Shown here piece after piece: positions 56,833-64,000 of a DNA stretch of 64,000 nucleotides; the stretch's first letter is position 1, and each line of letters begins with the position of its first letter. Below the pieces are notes generated by a model. The model was not told where the DNA came from and made no database searches. It saw only the letters and a list, made by a program, of their open reading frames with translations. This DNA comes from Thermomonas aquatica (GTDB taxonomy: Bacteria; Pseudomonadota; Gammaproteobacteria; Xanthomonadales; Xanthomonadaceae). A program made the translations under genes and the position numbers. The DNA lies in NCBI RefSeq assembly GCF_006337105.1, contig NZ_CP040871.1:2941998-3005997 (forward strand). The letters run 5' to 3'.

Positions 56833-57333
56833 TCAGCGCTTGATGGTGTATTGCGCCAGCCGCGCGTCGAGGGTTTCGGCGGGCAGCCCCAGGCTCTTGG
56901 TGACCAGGGCCATCGTCTCGTATTCGCGCGGATCCAGCCTGCCGTCCGAAGCCGCCAGCCGCAGCAGCACGTCGTACAGGCGTTCGTTGTGTTCGGAGCC
57001 GGCGGGATGCGCATCGGTGAAGCGCAGCAGTTCCGCGTTGACGTTGATGTTGCGGTGCATGCCGCGCTCGAACGCCTCCATCGCCATGTGCCGGCCGGCC
57101 AGCGACAGGTCGATGTCGTCCATCACCGTGTTGGCGAGGTTCGATTCGTGGCTGCTCACCAGCCGGTCGGCCTTGGCCACGTAGCCCATCAGGCCGAAGA
57201 ACACCTCGATGATCACCTGCTGTTCCGCGTCGGGCCTGCCGAGTCCGAGCAGGTCGGTCAGCAGCAGGCGGATGTCGTTGATGACGCCGCGGAAGCCTTC
57301 GAATTTGCCGGATGCGTTGTCGTTGCCGCCCAT
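56833..57333 (-). CDS. TerB-like domain protein
   Basis: The product has 166 residues, predicted all-helical. It shows the TerB/DjlA-N pattern: VIIEVFFGLMGYVAKADRLVSSHESNLANTVMDDI near residue 40 and LYDVLLRLAASDGRLDPREYETMALVTKSLGL near 117, where the acidic turns may bind metal. TerB proteins are associated with tellurite resistance and membrane stress complexes, but stand-alone copies have unclear roles. No J domain follows. It is divergent from the fumarase gene. Confidence 0.82.
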   Translation of the reverse strand: MGGNDNASGKFEGFRGVINDIRLLLTDLLGLGRPDAEQQVIIEVFFGLMGYVAKADRLVSSHESNLANTVMDDIDLSLAGRHMAMEAFERGMHRNINVNAELLRFTDAHPAGSEHNERLYDVLLRLAASDGRLDPREYETMALVTKSLGLPAETLDARLAQYTIKR

Positions 57334-57405
57334 GTCCTGTCCCCCGTGGTATGCCCCAGAGGCCCATCCTGCGCCAGTCCGGGGCCGCTGAAAAGGGTGC
57401 CGGGG

Positions 57406-57411
57406 TATCAT
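57406..57411 (+). promoter_or_regulatory. Candidate -10 element (TATCAT) for the fumarase gene
   Basis: TATCAT lies 35 bp before the GTG start of the fumarase gene, in the 113-bp divergent gap with the TerB gene. Confidence 0.35.
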
Positions 57412-57446
57412 GCAGGCCCCCACGATCCAGCCAGACAGTCCGATCC

Positions 57447-58964
57447 GTGACCGCCATCAAGCAGGAAGACCTGATCCAGTCCGTCGCCGACGCGTTGCAG
57501 TACATCTCGTACTACCACCCGGTCGATTACATCAAGAGCCTCGCCGCCGCCTACGAGCGCGAGGAATCGCCGGCCGCCAAGGACGCCATCGCGCAGATCC
57601 TGATCAATTCGCGGATGTGCGCCGAGGGCCACCGCCCGATCTGCCAGGACACCGGCATCGTCACCGTGTTCCTCGAGATCGGCATGGGCGTGCGCTGGGA
57701 CGATGCCACCATGGGCGTCGAGGACATGGTCCACGAGGGCGTGCGCCGCGCCTACAACCATCCGGACAACAAGCTGCGCGCCAGCGTGCTGGCCGATCCC
57801 GCCGGCAAGCGCACCAATACCAGGGACAACACCCCGGGCGTGGTCAACGTGAAGGTGGTGCCGGGCAATACCGTGGACGTGATCGTGGCGGCGAAGGGCG
57901 GCGGTTCCGAAGCGAAGTCGAAGTTCGCGATGCTCAACCCGTCCGATTCCATCGTCGACTGGGTGCTGAAGACGGTGCCGACCATGGGCGCCGGCTGGTG
58001 CCCGCCCGGCATGCTCGGCATCGGCATCGGCGGCACCGCGGAGAAGGCGATGCTGCTGGCCAAGGAATCGCTGATGGAGGCGATCGACATCACCGAATTG
58101 CAGGCGCGCGGCGCGTCGAATCGCGCCGAGGAATTGCGCCTGGAGCTGTACGACAAGGTCAACGCGCTGGGCATCGGCGCGCAGGGCCTGGGCGGCCTGA
58201 CCACCGTGCTCGACATCAAGGTCAAGGATTACCCGACCCACGCCGCCAACCTGCCGGTGGCGATGATCCCGAACTGCGCGGCCACCCGCCACGCGCATTT
58301 CACCCTCGACGGCAGCGGCCCGGTGATGCTGGACCCGCCCTCGCTGGAGGACTGGCCGAGCCTGACCTATTCGCCGCAGAACGCGCGCCGCGTCGACCTG
58401 GGCACGCTGACCAGGGAAGACGTCGCATCGTGGAAGCCGGGCGAAGTGCTGCTGCTCAACGGCAAGCTGCTCACCGGCCGCGACGCTGCGCACAAGCGCA
58501 TGGTCGAGATGCTCAATCGTGGCGAGGAATTGCCGGTCGACCTGCGCGGCAAGTTCATCTACTACGTCGGCCCGGTCGATCCGGTGCGCGACGAGGTGGT
58601 CGGCCCCGCCGGCCCGACCACGGCGACGCGCATGGACAAGTTCACCGAGCAGGTGCTGGCGCAGACCGGGCTGATGGGCATGGTCGGCAAGGCCGAGCGC
58701 GGCCCGGCCGCCATCGACGCCATCAAGCGGCACCGGTCGGCCTACCTGATGGCGGTCGGCGGCGCGGCCTACCTGGTGTCGAAGGCGATCAAGGCGGCCA
58801 AGGTGGTCGGTTTCGCCGATCTCGGCATGGAGGCGATCTACGAATTCACGGTCAAGGACATGCCGGTGACGGTGGCCGTGGATTCGCAAGGCACCTCGGT
58901 GCACCAGACCGGCCCGAAGGAGTGGCAGGCGCGGATCGGCAAGATCCCGGTGGTCGTCGCATGA
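57447..58964 (+). CDS. Fumarate hydratase, class I (iron-sulfur)
   Basis: The product has 505 residues, combining the alpha (about 1-290) and beta (about 320-505) domains of class I fumarases. Cluster Cys candidates are in HRPICQDTG near residue 71, GAGWCPPGM near 188 and IPNCAATRHAHF near 278. The product interconverts fumarate and malate in the TCA cycle; the cluster is oxygen-sensitive. A GTG at 57447 gives MTAIKQEDL. The stop overlaps the start of a small paralog (ATGA). Confidence 0.94.
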   Translation: MTAIKQEDLIQSVADALQYISYYHPVDYIKSLAAAYEREESPAAKDAIAQILINSRMCAEGHRPICQDTGIVTVFLEIGMGVRWDDATMGVEDMVHEGVRRAYNHPDNKLRASVLADPAGKRTNTRDNTPGVVNVKVVPGNTVDVIVAAKGGGSEAKSKFAMLNPSDSIVDWVLKTVPTMGAGWCPPGMLGIGIGGTAEKAMLLAKESLMEAIDITELQARGASNRAEELRLELYDKVNALGIGAQGLGGLTTVLDIKVKDYPTHAANLPVAMIPNCAATRHAHFTLDGSGPVMLDPPSLEDWPSLTYSPQNARRVDLGTLTREDVASWKPGEVLLLNGKLLTGRDAAHKRMVEMLNRGEELPVDLRGKFIYYVGPVDPVRDEVVGPAGPTTATRMDKFTEQVLAQTGLMGMVGKAERGPAAIDAIKRHRSAYLMAVGGAAYLVSKAIKAAKVVGFADLGMEAIYEFTVKDMPVTVAVDSQGTSVHQTGPKEWQARIGKIPVVVA

Positions 58965-59356
58965 GCAATACCCGGGTGGTCAACGGGCCCGGCTTCCGCA
59001 TCTGCTACGACGACGAACCCGATTACCTGCGCGCCTACGTGTTCGACGGCACCGATTCGCTGGAGGTGTCGAGCGCGATGTGGCGCATGCTCGGCGACGA
59101 GTGCCGCGCCAGCGCCGCCGGCCGGTTGCTGGTGCTGGAGGACCTGCTGTCGACCGTGGACGTGCCGGGGATCGGGCAGGTCGTCGACGCGATGTTCGCG
59201 GCCGGCCTGGCCGACGTGCGCATCGCCTTCGTCGAGCTGCGCGACGACATCGAAGGCAGCGAACTCGGCGAATCGATGTGCCTGGAGCGCGGCATGACCA
59301 TCCGCGTCTTCTCGCAGGAGCCGGTCGCGCGGCGCTGGCTGATCTACGGCGACTGA
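58961..59356 (+). CDS. Small paralogous protein C of unknown function (STAS/SpoIIAA-like)
   Basis: The product has 131 residues with the same pattern as the genes at 50348-50752 and 50752-51138: RLLVLEDLLSTVDVPGIGQVVDAMFAAGLADVRIAFVELRDD, then MCLERGMTIRVFSQEPVARRWLIYGD. It is translationally coupled to the fumarase gene by an ATGA overlap, as protein A is to glutathione peroxidase. Its end overlaps the convergent channel gene by 13 bp. The function is unknown. Confidence 0.8.
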   Translation: MSNTRVVNGPGFRICYDDEPDYLRAYVFDGTDSLEVSSAMWRMLGDECRASAAGRLLVLEDLLSTVDVPGIGQVVDAMFAAGLADVRIAFVELRDDIEGSELGESMCLERGMTIRVFSQEPVARRWLIYGD

Positions 59357-60405
59357 AGCGGTTGCGGCGGCGCGGTCGCGTTGAGCAGGTCGCCGCCGTC
59401 CTCCTGGTGGCGCGCATGCCCGACCTGCGCATCGAGCGCGCGATCCACCGAGGTGTCGCGCGCGGCCTCGGCCTCGTGCACATGCCCGGCGTCCGCCTCG
59501 GTCCGCACCAGCACCACCTTGCTCACCGCTTCCGGCGGGGTGATGCCGGCACCGCGCAGCGCCTTGCGCACGCGCCGCATCGCCTCGCTGCGGGTGCGCC
59601 CCAGGTCGTTGTGGGTCTGGTCCACCCAGCCGCTGAACTGCAGCGCCGCGCCGTCGTTCGACAGGCTGCGGATCTGCGCGGAGGGCGCCGGTTGCGCCAA
59701 TACCCCCTCCACCCCGGCCATCGCCGCCACGCCGATGTCCATCGCCTGCAGCCAGGACGCGCGCGCGTCGACATTGGTCTCGAAGTCGAAGCGGCGCTTC
59801 GGGTTGCGGCTGTAGTTGAGCAGCACCGACTTGAACACCAGCCCGTTCGGCAACTGCAGGTTGTTGCCGTCCATCGTCATCAGCACGGTGGCGCGCGAGG
59901 TCAGCGCCACCACCTTGCCCTCGTGGCTGTCGATGCGGACATGGTCGCCGGGCGCGAACGGCTGGCGCAGGCTGAGCAGCACGCCGGCGACGTAGTTCTC
60001 GGCGATGTCCTTGAAGGCGAAGCCGAGCACCAGCCCGACCACGCCGGCCGAGCCCAGCACCGCGCTCACCAGCGCGGTGGCATTGAGCAGGTTCAATGCC
60101 ACCAGCACGCCGGCCAGCGCGATCATCGCCTTCACGATGCTGCGCAGCAGGCCGTCCATGTACGGATTGCTGCGGCTGATGCGGGTCAGCAGGCGCATGC
60201 GGCGGCTGACGAAGCCGCCCAGCCATAGCGAGAACAGCACGATGAGGACGGCGAGCACCAGCAGCGGCGCGTTCACCACCAGCTTCACCAGCTTGGCCTC
60301 GACCTGTTCGAAGGCCTTGCCGAACTGCGCCGGCAATCGCGCGGCATGCGCGCTGCCCGATAGCGCCATCGCCAGTCCGGCCGACGCGATGCTGCGTACG
60401 TCCAT
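59344..60405 (-). CDS. Mechanosensitive channel, MscS family
   Basis: The product has 353 residues. A signal-like start (MDVRSIASAGLAMALSGSAHA) precedes three transmembrane helices (about 45-65, 85-105 and 112-135), the last being the pore-lining GSAGVVGLVLGFAFKDIAENYVAGVLL. The MscS beta domain follows (PFAPGDHVRI, GNNLQLPNGLVFKSVLLNYSRNPKRRF) and then the alpha/beta cytoplasmic domain. A 70-residue charged tail rich in His, Ala and Pro extends beyond the usual end. It opens under membrane tension to release solutes. Its start shares one base with the DUF456 stop. Confidence 0.92.
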   Translation of the reverse strand: MDVRSIASAGLAMALSGSAHAARLPAQFGKAFEQVEAKLVKLVVNAPLLVLAVLIVLFSLWLGGFVSRRMRLLTRISRSNPYMDGLLRSIVKAMIALAGVLVALNLLNATALVSAVLGSAGVVGLVLGFAFKDIAENYVAGVLLSLRQPFAPGDHVRIDSHEGKVVALTSRATVLMTMDGNNLQLPNGLVFKSVLLNYSRNPKRRFDFETNVDARASWLQAMDIGVAAMAGVEGVLAQPAPSAQIRSLSNDGAALQFSGWVDQTHNDLGRTRSEAMRRVRKALRGAGITPPEAVSKVVLVRTEADAGHVHEAEAARDTSVDRALDAQVGHARHQEDGGDLLNATAPPQPLQSP

Positions 60406-60905
60406 CACAGCCACCATGCGAGCGCGAACAGCCCGAGCATCGCGAATGCCAGGCCCAGCTTCAGCACGCTGCCGAACAGGATGCCGAGCCAGGTGCCCAG
60501 GCCGATCTTCGCGGCCTCGCCCAGGTGCGTCTTGTCGAGGCTGCGCCGATGCAGCAATTCGCCGGCCAGCGCGCCCGCGAACGGCCCCAGCAGCAGGCCG
60601 AGCGGGCCGAACAGCAGGCCGCCCAGGGTGCCCAGCATCGCGCCGATCACCGCCTTGCGGCTTGCGCCGACGCGCTTGGCGCCCAACGCGGTGGCCCACA
60701 CGTCGATCGCCAGCGAGAGCACGGTCAGCACGCCCAGCAGCACCAGCACCCACGCCGGGACATTGCTGAAACCATCCGCCCATGCCGCCAGCAGCATGCC
60801 GACGAACACCAGCGGCAGGCCCGGCAAGGCCGGCAGCACCGTGCCGACAAGGCCGATCAGGATGCAGGCGATGGCGATCAGGTAATAGAGCGTCTTCGGA
60901 TCCAT
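60405..60905 (-). CDS. DUF456 membrane protein
   Basis: The product has 166 residues with about four to five hydrophobic helices. The family core GLVGTVLPALPGLPLVFVGMLLAAWADGF lies near residue 18, and the glycine-rich hairpin VIGAMLGTLGGLLFGPLGLLLGPFAGALAGELL near 86. The function is unknown. It is coupled to the MscS gene through a TGATG junction, so a shared role at the membrane is possible but unproven. Confidence 0.9.
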   Translation of the reverse strand: MDPKTLYYLIAIACILIGLVGTVLPALPGLPLVFVGMLLAAWADGFSNVPAWVLVLLGVLTVLSLAIDVWATALGAKRVGASRKAVIGAMLGTLGGLLFGPLGLLLGPFAGALAGELLHRRSLDKTHLGEAAKIGLGTWLGILFGSVLKLGLAFAMLGLFALAWWL

Positions 60906-61033
60906 GCGCGGTCGGGCGGGGGCGGAGGCTGCATTCTGCCGGAGCGGGGCGCGAAAAAAACGCCGCCGCGTTTTCGACGACGCGCAGCCTTGGCTCCAGG
61001 GCGGCTGCCATGGATGGCGGCCGGCAAAAAACG

Positions 61034-61060
61034 AACGGCCCGGGTCGCGGGCCGTTCGCG
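61034..61060 (-). terminator. Rho-independent terminator after the glycine-zipper lipoprotein gene
   Basis: CGAACGGCCCG and CGGGCCGTTCG form an 11-bp stem, followed on the leftward strand by a run of six T (61028-61033), 16 bp past the stop codon at 61076. A second, weaker stem with A/T tracts lies near 60954-60977. Confidence 0.85.
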
Positions 61061-61075
61061 CGCAAGGGTGGCCGC

Positions 61076-61552
61076 TTATTGCAGGTAGGCGCGGCCGTTG
61101 ACGACGCGCACGTACGAGCCGACGCGGATGCCGCCCAGGTCGTCCTGCATGGCCACCGTTTCGCGCCCGTCCTGCATGCGCACATAGATGTTGTAGCCGG
61201 TGCCCGCGCGGTTCTGCACCGCGTTGCCGATGGCGGCGCCAGCGGCGGCGCCGGCCACGGTGGCGGTGTTCTGGCGGCCCTTGCTGTCGGTGCGGTCCTT
61301 GGCGATCTCGCGCCCGGCGACGGCGCCGAGCAGGCCGCCGATGACCGCCCCGGTCGCGTTCGGCGCGCGGCTGCCGGGGCCGGCCTCGATGCGGGTCACG
61401 CTGCCGCAATCGTGGCAGGCGCTGCCGGCGGATGCGGAGCCGCCGTAGTAGCCGGAACCGGAGGGCGCGGTGCTGGCGCAACCGCTGCTTGCCAATGCGG
61501 CGCCGAGTAGGGCGATGCCGAGCAGATGCGGCCTGTTGGCGCGGATGTTCAT
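61076..61552 (-). CDS. Glycine-zipper (SlyB/Rick17kDa-like) outer-membrane lipoprotein
   Basis: The product has 158 residues. A signal with lipobox SSGC near residue 25 is followed by a 2TM glycine-zipper segment ATGAVIGGLLGAVAGREIAKD and ATVAGAAAGAAIGNAVQNR (about 66-115) and a C-terminal beta part (YNIYVRMQDGRETVAMQDDLGGIRVGSYVRVVNG). Proteins of this type, such as SlyB and PcP, stabilise the outer membrane. CHDCG near residue 46 is an extra Cys pair. Confidence 0.88.
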   Translation of the reverse strand: MNIRANRPHLLGIALLGAALASSGCASTAPSGSGYYGGSASAGSACHDCGSVTRIEAGPGSRAPNATGAVIGGLLGAVAGREIAKDRTDSKGRQNTATVAGAAAGAAIGNAVQNRAGTGYNIYVRMQDGRETVAMQDDLGGIRVGSYVRVVNGRAYLQ

Positions 61553-61720
61553 GCGGGATCTCCTGCCGTTGGGGGGTGTCGCGGTTCTCGCCGGCGACGT
61601 CCCGACCATAGGCGCGCAAGAATGAATCCCGGCACGACGCCAGCCGCCCGCGCCTGCGCGGCTTACGACGGGTTCATCGATGTGGAGTGCGCATGAACCG
61701 CATCCGCACGCAAAAAAAGA

Positions 61721-61741
61721 ACGGCCCGCAATGCGGGCCGT
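61721..61741 (-). terminator. Rho-independent terminator after the M35 protease gene
   Basis: ACGGCCCGC-AAT-GCGGGCCGT is a perfect 9-bp stem. On the leftward strand it is followed by TCTTTTTTT, 25 bp past the protease stop. Confidence 0.92.
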
Positions 61742-61765
61742 CCGGGTGCCGCGATGCCGCTTCCG

Positions 61766-62845
61766 TCAGTTCTGCGACGGGTTGTTCTCGGCGAAGTACT
61801 CGTGGTTGTCGGCATTGTCCAGCGCATTGGCGGGATTGCTGATCGCCAGGCTCTTGGCGCCGGCCTGGCCGTACACGTGGTCGTCGGTGCCGGCCACCAC
61901 GTTGAAGTGGCTCATCTCGTGGATCAGGGTGCCGGCCTTGGAGTCGGTGCCGGTGTTCGGCGCGGTCCAGAACGCCCTGCAGACGAAGATCTCGTAAGGC
62001 TGGGTCGGATAGACGTAGGCGTAGTAGCTCTGGCTGCAGCCGCAGTTGATCTTGACCTGGCCGCCGGCCTGGTCGATGGCGCTGTCGATCGAGACGAAGT
62101 GCTGCTTGGCGGTCGCGTAGCGGCTGGAGGTATAGGCGCCGAACCAGGTGGTGTAGCGCGCGCCGGCGGTGCCGGCATTGAGATAGCCCTTGCCGTTCTC
62201 GGAATAGCCGCGCGCCGAGTTCACCGCCGTGCCGGCCTGGCTGATCTGGGTGCTGGTGCAGCCGACGTAGGTGACGCCGTTGACCACGGACGTGCCGCCG
62301 CCGCCCGGCTTGCCCTTGCCCCTGGCCGGGTCGGGCAGCTTGCCGGCGGCATACATGCGCAGCGGCGCGCTCTGCAGGGTCAGCGGCAGGCCGCGCTGGT
62401 TCTTGAGCATGCTGCCGTCGGACAGCGAGGCATGCTGCATCGACGAGGCGAGGGTGATGGTGTAGGTGCCGCTCTTGCGCATGTCGTAGGCATCGGCCAG
62501 CGGCACCACGCTGCGGATGCTCTGGCCCGGGCGCAGGATCGCGAAGTCGGAGGCCAGCGGCAGGCCGCGCTTGATCATCGGGCCTTCGTAGGCCACCGGC
62601 TCGCCGTCGCGGCTGACCTGGAACAGCTTGGCCTGCAGTTCGCCCAGCGGCAGCTGGTACTTCGGCACCCGCGCGATCTTGTTGCCGGTATTGGTCAGGA
62701 TCATTTCCACGTCGCCGTTGGCGGTGGCGTACATGCTGACGCGCAGCGGATTCTTGCCGGTGATCGGCGCAGCTGCGGTCGCGGCGGCAACGGCACCGGC
62801 AAGGATGGTGGTGCCGGCAATGGCACGGACGAGCGTGGCTTTCAT
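61766..62845 (-). CDS. Secreted M35-family (deuterolysin-type) metalloendopeptidase
   Basis: The product has 359 residues. Signal peptide about 1-25. An N-terminal beta domain (about 30-160) is like the propeptide/binding part of related enzymes. The protease domain has the aspzincin motif GTLIHEMSHF near residue 309 (two His ligands and catalytic Glu), the Asp ligand in VVAGTDDHVYG near 322 and YFAENNP at the end. Four Cys in the protease domain may form disulfides. It degrades proteins outside the cell, typical of predatory or saprophytic Lysobacteraceae. It has its own terminator. Confidence 0.93.
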   Translation of the reverse strand: MKATLVRAIAGTTILAGAVAAATAAAPITGKNPLRVSMYATANGDVEMILTNTGNKIARVPKYQLPLGELQAKLFQVSRDGEPVAYEGPMIKRGLPLASDFAILRPGQSIRSVVPLADAYDMRKSGTYTITLASSMQHASLSDGSMLKNQRGLPLTLQSAPLRMYAAGKLPDPARGKGKPGGGGTSVVNGVTYVGCTSTQISQAGTAVNSARGYSENGKGYLNAGTAGARYTTWFGAYTSSRYATAKQHFVSIDSAIDQAGGQVKINCGCSQSYYAYVYPTQPYEIFVCRAFWTAPNTGTDSKAGTLIHEMSHFNVVAGTDDHVYGQAGAKSLAISNPANALDNADNHEYFAENNPSQN

Positions 62846-62963
62846 TCAATTCCCCGATTGATGGACAGGACGGCGTGTCCGCGCGAGCGGTTGGCCGACA
62901 ATAACTGTGAATTAGTTCACAGGCATTTTGCGGCGCAGCATGCGTCGGGTGCCAAAGAAAAAA

Positions 62964-62984
62964 GCCGCCATTGGCGGCCTTTTT
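62964..62984. terminator. Bidirectional terminator between the M35 and cytochrome genes
   Basis: GCCGCC-ATT-GGCGGC is a 6-bp stem flanked by an A-tract on the left (62956-62963) and CTTTTT on the right. It lies 35 bp after the cytochrome gene on the leftward strand. Confidence 0.75.
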
Positions 62985-63018
62985 CCTGAATTCCGTAACC
63001 GTTTCCGGGTTGCATGCC

Positions 63019-63459
63019 TCAGCCGCGGAAATCCTGATGGCAGCCCTTGCAGGTTTCGCCGATGTCCTTCATCGCCGCGCCCACGCCCTCGCAGGTCAGC
63101 GGGGGATTGGCGACGGCCTTGTCCATCGCCGCCCGCATCGCCGAACTGGCCGCGGCGAAGCGCTGGTCGTCGCGCAGGGCGGGGAAGGCCGCATCGAGGT
63201 CGTTGGCGGTCATCCGCAGCGCCTGCAGGTGCGGCAGGATGTCGGTGGCGTTGCAGCGGTTCTGCTCCATATCGCCCTTGAGCTGGCCCATGTGCCATTG
63301 CTGCACGTGCATCAGCGCCTCCGGGAAGTGATCCTTGCGCTCGTTGAGCGCGCGCAGCGCCATCACCGTGGCGACCGCGCCCAGCACCAGCCCGAGCAGC
63401 AGCAGGAACAGGTAGCGGCCGAAGTTCGAGGGACGGCGGTTCGGATCGATGCTGGACAT
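63019..63459 (-). CDS. Membrane-anchored c'-type cytochrome (single heme)
   Basis: The product has 146 residues. An N-terminal membrane helix (about 14-36, GRYLFLLLLGLVLGAVATVMAL) anchors a helical periplasmic domain with one heme motif CKGCHQDF at the extreme C-terminus (about 138-145), as in cytochrome c' four-helix bundles. Two further Cys (in QNRCNAT and LTCEG) could pair. Cytochromes c' bind NO or CO or carry electrons; the exact role is unknown. It is divergent from tcdA. Confidence 0.85.
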   Translation of the reverse strand: MSSIDPNRRPSNFGRYLFLLLLGLVLGAVATVMALRALNERKDHFPEALMHVQQWHMGQLKGDMEQNRCNATDILPHLQALRMTANDLDAAFPALRDDQRFAAASSAMRAAMDKAVANPPLTCEGVGAAMKDIGETCKGCHQDFRG

Positions 63460-63513
63460 GGCGGTTCCGGGCGATGGTTGGCTGCGGGCGACGATAGCAC
63501 GCAGCATCGCCCG

Positions 63514-63519
63514 TAAACT
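63514..63519 (+). promoter_or_regulatory. Candidate -10 element (TAAACT) for tcdA, very close to the start codon
   Basis: TAAACT ends 7 bp before the tcdA ATG at 63527 and no ribosome site precedes that ATG, so a leaderless transcript is possible. Confidence 0.35.
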
Positions 63520-63526
63520 TGCGCGC

Positions 63527-64000
63527 ATGGACAAGCATCTGCGGGACCGCTTCGGCGGCATCGACCGCCTGTACGGCAGCGGCGCGCTGGCGCGCTTCGC
63601 CGCGTGCCACCTGACCGTGGTCGGCATCGGCGGGGTCGGTTCGTGGGCGGTGGAGGCGCTGGCGCGCAGCGGGATCGGCAGGCTGACCCTGGTCGATGCC
63701 GACGACCTGTGCGTATCGAACACCAATCGCCAGCTGCCGGCGCTGGAAGGCCAGTACGGCCGCGCCAAGATCGAGGCGATGGCCGAACGTTGCCGCGCGA
63801 TCAACCCCGGCATCCAGCTAGACCTGAAGCAGCAGTTCCTGACGCCGTCGAACATGGGCGAATTGCTGGATGCGCCCGGCGACGTGGTGCTGGACGCGTG
63901 CGACAGCTTCCGCACCAAGGTCGAGGCGATCGCCTACTGCCGCCGCCGCAAGCAGCCCATCGTCACCGTGGGTTCCGCCGGCGGGCGCAGCGACGTCACC
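63527..64000 (+). CDS. tcdA: tRNA threonylcarbamoyladenosine dehydratase (partial, runs off the window)
   Basis: The first 158 residues are present. The ThiF/E1-like fold starts DRFGGIDRLYGSGALARFAACHLTVVGIGGVGSWAVEALARSGIG (ATP-binding GxGGVGS near residue 35). VDADDLCVSNTNRQLPAL near 57 and VLDACDSFRTK near 125 follow. TcdA (CsdL) cyclises t6A at tRNA position 37 using ATP. The 3' end, including the later conserved Cys region, is outside the window. Confidence 0.92.
   Translation, partial: MDKHLRDRFGGIDRLYGSGALARFAACHLTVVGIGGVGSWAVEALARSGIGRLTLVDADDLCVSNTNRQLPALEGQYGRAKIEAMAERCRAINPGIQLDLKQQFLTPSNMGELLDAPGDVVLDACDSFRTKVEAIAYCRRRKQPIVTVGSAGGRSDVT

Noticed and set aside
53968-57450. An 1160-codon open frame on the plus strand
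   Set aside because: It lies antisense to the sugar dehydrogenase, ABC exporter and TerB genes, all with intact motifs. Its composition is that of a shadow frame.

Overview
The window is very GC-rich, gene-dense chromosomal DNA. It most likely comes from a gammaproteobacterium of the Lysobacteraceae (Xanthomonadaceae; a Luteimonas, Lysobacter or Thermomonas-like organism). The basis is the block asd-fimV-truA-trpF-trpB-(DUF3144)-trpA-accD-glmM followed by tpiA-secG-tRNA-Leu, the xanthomonad-type TolB/TPR membrane protein, DUF6445, the M35 metallopeptidase, and frequent GTG and TTG starts. No plasmid, prophage or insertion-sequence genes were seen. The genus is inference.

Layout. 1-5.6 kb: dcd, then a four-gene leftward operon with an M20-fold exported hydrolase, two paralogous membrane proteins and, between them, a TolB/TPR membrane protein. 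5.9-15.3 kb: HIT and dienelactone hydrolase genes, rimO, a frameshifted exported-protein gene, a Fe-permease-family gene, greB with a CPBP protease, a fossil stretch made of greB and yjgR-like pieces, an NlpE-like lipoprotein, the yjgR-like ATPase, a MltD-like transglycosylase, and five tandem 73-bp repeats. 15.3-32.8 kb: a GAF-GGDEF cyclase, psd with a SCO1 protein, then a rightward housekeeping run: prmB, aroC, asd, fimV, truA, trpF, trpB, DUF3144, trpA, accD, glmM, tpiA, secG. Two dioxygenase-type genes sit between glmM and tpiA. 32.8-43 kb: tRNA-Leu(GAG), a barnase/barstar pair, small unknown genes, nuclease and peptidase genes, a GST, a POT peptide transporter, rhomboid protease, GNAT protein, rluF, and a cold-shock gene with a long leader. 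43-64 kb: a 1455-residue Lhr helicase carrying an in-frame perfect palindrome, an M3 peptidase, glutathione peroxidase plus two small paralogs, ferredoxin reductase, an esterase, DUF488, a sugar dehydrogenase, an ABC exporter, a TerB protein, class I fumarase plus a third small paralog, an MscS channel, envelope proteins, an M35 protease, a c'-type cytochrome and the start of tcdA.

Most genes are tightly packed, with 1- to 13-bp overlaps, so translational coupling is common. The content is mainly core metabolism (tryptophan, chorismate, lysine/threonine, fatty acid and amino-sugar synthesis), translation and tRNA modification, envelope maintenance and extracellular proteolysis.

The points most worth following are the palindrome inside lhr, the 73-bp repeat array, the three translationally coupled small paralogs, the TolB/TPR operon, the chimeric gene fossil and the RNase/barstar pair beside the tRNA gene.
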